A stretch of 64,000 nt of DNA, taken from the NCBI GenBank assembly GCA_036362985.1, contig JAYGXS010000005.1, forward strand, positions 25,945,627-26,009,626, in the 5' to 3' direction. Source of the stretch: Ligula intestinalis (Eukaryota; Platyhelminthes; Cestoda; Diphyllobothriidea; Diphyllobothriidae). Position 1 is the stretch's first letter; each line of letters opens with the position of its first letter. A model generated the notes under the pieces. The model was given only the letters and a program-made list of their open reading frames with translations, had not been told where the DNA came from and did no database searches. The position numbers and the translations under genes were made by a program. Positions 62,640-64,000 of this stretch are shown here, piece after piece.

Positions 62640-63900
62640 ACATTCATAATCACCTGAAATTTGGGTCATTCAATTGAGAAGTCTTATCGAAAAAGACAGT
62701 GTATACTGAAGTAGATGCCTCTGGCTTACTCGCTGTCATAGCTGATACCCAGACCTTGTATTTACTTGTTATGGCCGCGATCAGGACTGATCTAGCCGGC
62801 CTCAATGATGTCCCATACAGTGCTTCTCCACGCACGACGATCTGTGGTCTCAGACGTGGGCAGTTCGAGCCATTCTCTTCGCCAGCACCGGAGTCCGCAT
62901 ACCCAAGGTCCAAGAACCACTTCCATGTCCTGACGGACTGAGTCTAGCCAGGTTTTGAGCTGATCCCCACAACGACGTTTCAAATTAGGTAACGGTTTCG
63001 GGTCGAGGGCAGTGACACTGAGCTCGCGAGGTTGGCGGTGAAGAACGTGTCCAAATCACCTAAGTCCCCTTTCTTGGATTGACTGAGACATTCTTGCGAT
63101 GTTGTTGCAGCGAGTGCGGACTGTCTCATTTGAGACGAAATCAGTGCACTTCACTCGAAGGATGGTCCTCAAGCAGTAGTGGTCAAAGACTTCCAGCTTC
63201 CATTCATCTTCCACGTGCAAAGCCTAGCATTCGCATCTGTATAGAAAAACGGACCGCACATATACACGCTACACGCGGATCTTTGTAGAAATAGAGATAT
63301 AGCGTCGGGTCCATAGGCACTTTCGAACACTGGAGAAAACTCGTCGAGCTGCGTCAGTTCGGGAGACAGTGTCATCCTTATTCTGTCCATTCAGCAGCAA
63401 CGTCGCTCCGAGGTGTTTGGAACTGTATACTTCGTCAAGTTGACAGCCAGTTATCTCGAGAGTTGCCTTCTCTTGGGCAGGGATGCAGTATGAAAATACT
63501 TTGGTCTTCCCATCGTTTATGGACAAACTGACCGATTTCGCGAACTCGTTCACCCGTAGATCGCCGAAGCTGGATGCTAGTTTCCTGTAGGACCTTCCCG
63601 AGAACCCAGTCAATGATGTAGTTAAAGAGGGTGGGCGACAGGACACGACCTTGTCAAACACCAAACCGAATAGAAAAGGATTCTGAGAGGTTGTTGCTGA
63701 CTAAAAATCACGCAGTGGTGGAGCGATAATACGCCTTGATAATGGTGATTATATTTGGTGGTACACCAGCAGATGCCATTATCCACCACAGGTAGTTACG
63801 ATGGACGGAGTCGACTGCAGCGGCAAAGTCAACAAAGCAGACGGCCGTTGGTTGTTGGTAGCTATGTGGGAATTCAGGGATACGTCTCATTGTGAATATT
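62640..63900 (-). pseudogene. RTE-like LINE ORF2, C-terminal part
   Basis: On the minus strand from 63890: HSYQQPTAVCFVDFAAAVDS (RT motif A with its Asp), SAGVPPNIITIIKAYYRSTT, then GV, a stop, QGRVLSPTLFNYIIDWVL. The YADD block is deleted: the sequence passes directly to VNEFAKSVSLSINDGKTKVF, QLDEVYSSKHLGATLLLNGQ, VSRTDAARRVFSSVRKCLW and, after breaks, QLKTWLDSVRQDMEVVLGP, DRRAWRSTVWDIIEAG. The 3' end near 62640-62840 matches the tip at 17580-17660. Elements of this kind move by target-primed reverse transcription. This copy is dead. Confidence 0.88.
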
Positions 63901-64000
63901 TAGTCCACATATGCATGCTCAGCGCTTGGTTTGAAAACTCATGCCGGATAGACCCGAGTTTTAAATTAGTGGATAGCAGCGAGCAAGAAACTCCCAGGAA

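Noticed and set aside
1..64000. CRISPR arrays, rRNA genes, operons or bacterial-type elements
   Set aside because: No regularly spaced direct repeats, no rRNA signatures, and all gene structure is eukaryotic.

Overview
The window is animal nuclear DNA with long introns, no operons and a very heavy load of decayed retroelements. The mix of Penelope-like elements (PLEs) with GIY-YIG endonucleases, CR1-like and RTE-like non-LTR elements, very short 5' introns and huge 3' introns fits a flatworm (Platyhelminthes), and I lean towards a diphyllobothriidean tapeworm. The species is inference, not something the sequence proves. Runs of 10 N at 15225-15234 and 30717-30726 are assembly gaps.

The one cellular gene I can support is a plus-strand Mps1/TTK spindle-checkpoint kinase, spread over about 44 kb (18172-62237). 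Twelve exons join in phase, and a weaker candidate first exon lies at 17945-17993. In order they encode a TPR-like N-terminal domain (18172-18822), a basic linker (19900-21401), an acidic and proline-rich linker with a KEN box plus the glycine-rich loop (21703-22401), and then the rest of the kinase domain in five small exons (26794-26945, 35795-35964, 54406-54641, 59312-59476, 62133-62237). All exon phases agree and the model gives 715 codons plus a stop.

Left of the gene: a tandemly duplicated repeat (1-776), a CR1-like LINE on the minus strand with repeat-bearing ORF1, endonuclease and RT remains (784-4512), AT-rich unique DNA, a decayed tnp2/Transposase_21-like DNA transposase (6769-8396), repeat families, and a PLE RT remnant (13380-14966).

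Inside the introns: a LINE 3' part (20098-21133), a PLE with inverted arms (23512-25545), a CR1 3' end (25595-25990), a near-perfect 3.5 kb PLE palindrome centred on an N gap (28982-32461), a PLE endonuclease piece (32819-33120), pogo-type DNA transposons (34346-34756, 60975-61643), tRNA-derived SINE-like heads, an RNase H-bearing LINE (43706-44985), more PLE and RTE pieces (42455-48190, 55857-57880) and a Ty3/Gypsy RT scrap (59646-59757). Downstream of the gene is an RTE-like LINE on the minus strand (62640-63900).

The most interesting signal is the PLE set. Four separate copies carry an inverted copy of their own 3' end at the 5' side, and several ends carry hammerhead-ribozyme-like cores. 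Every coding mobile element seen is broken by stops, frameshifts or missing catalytic residues.
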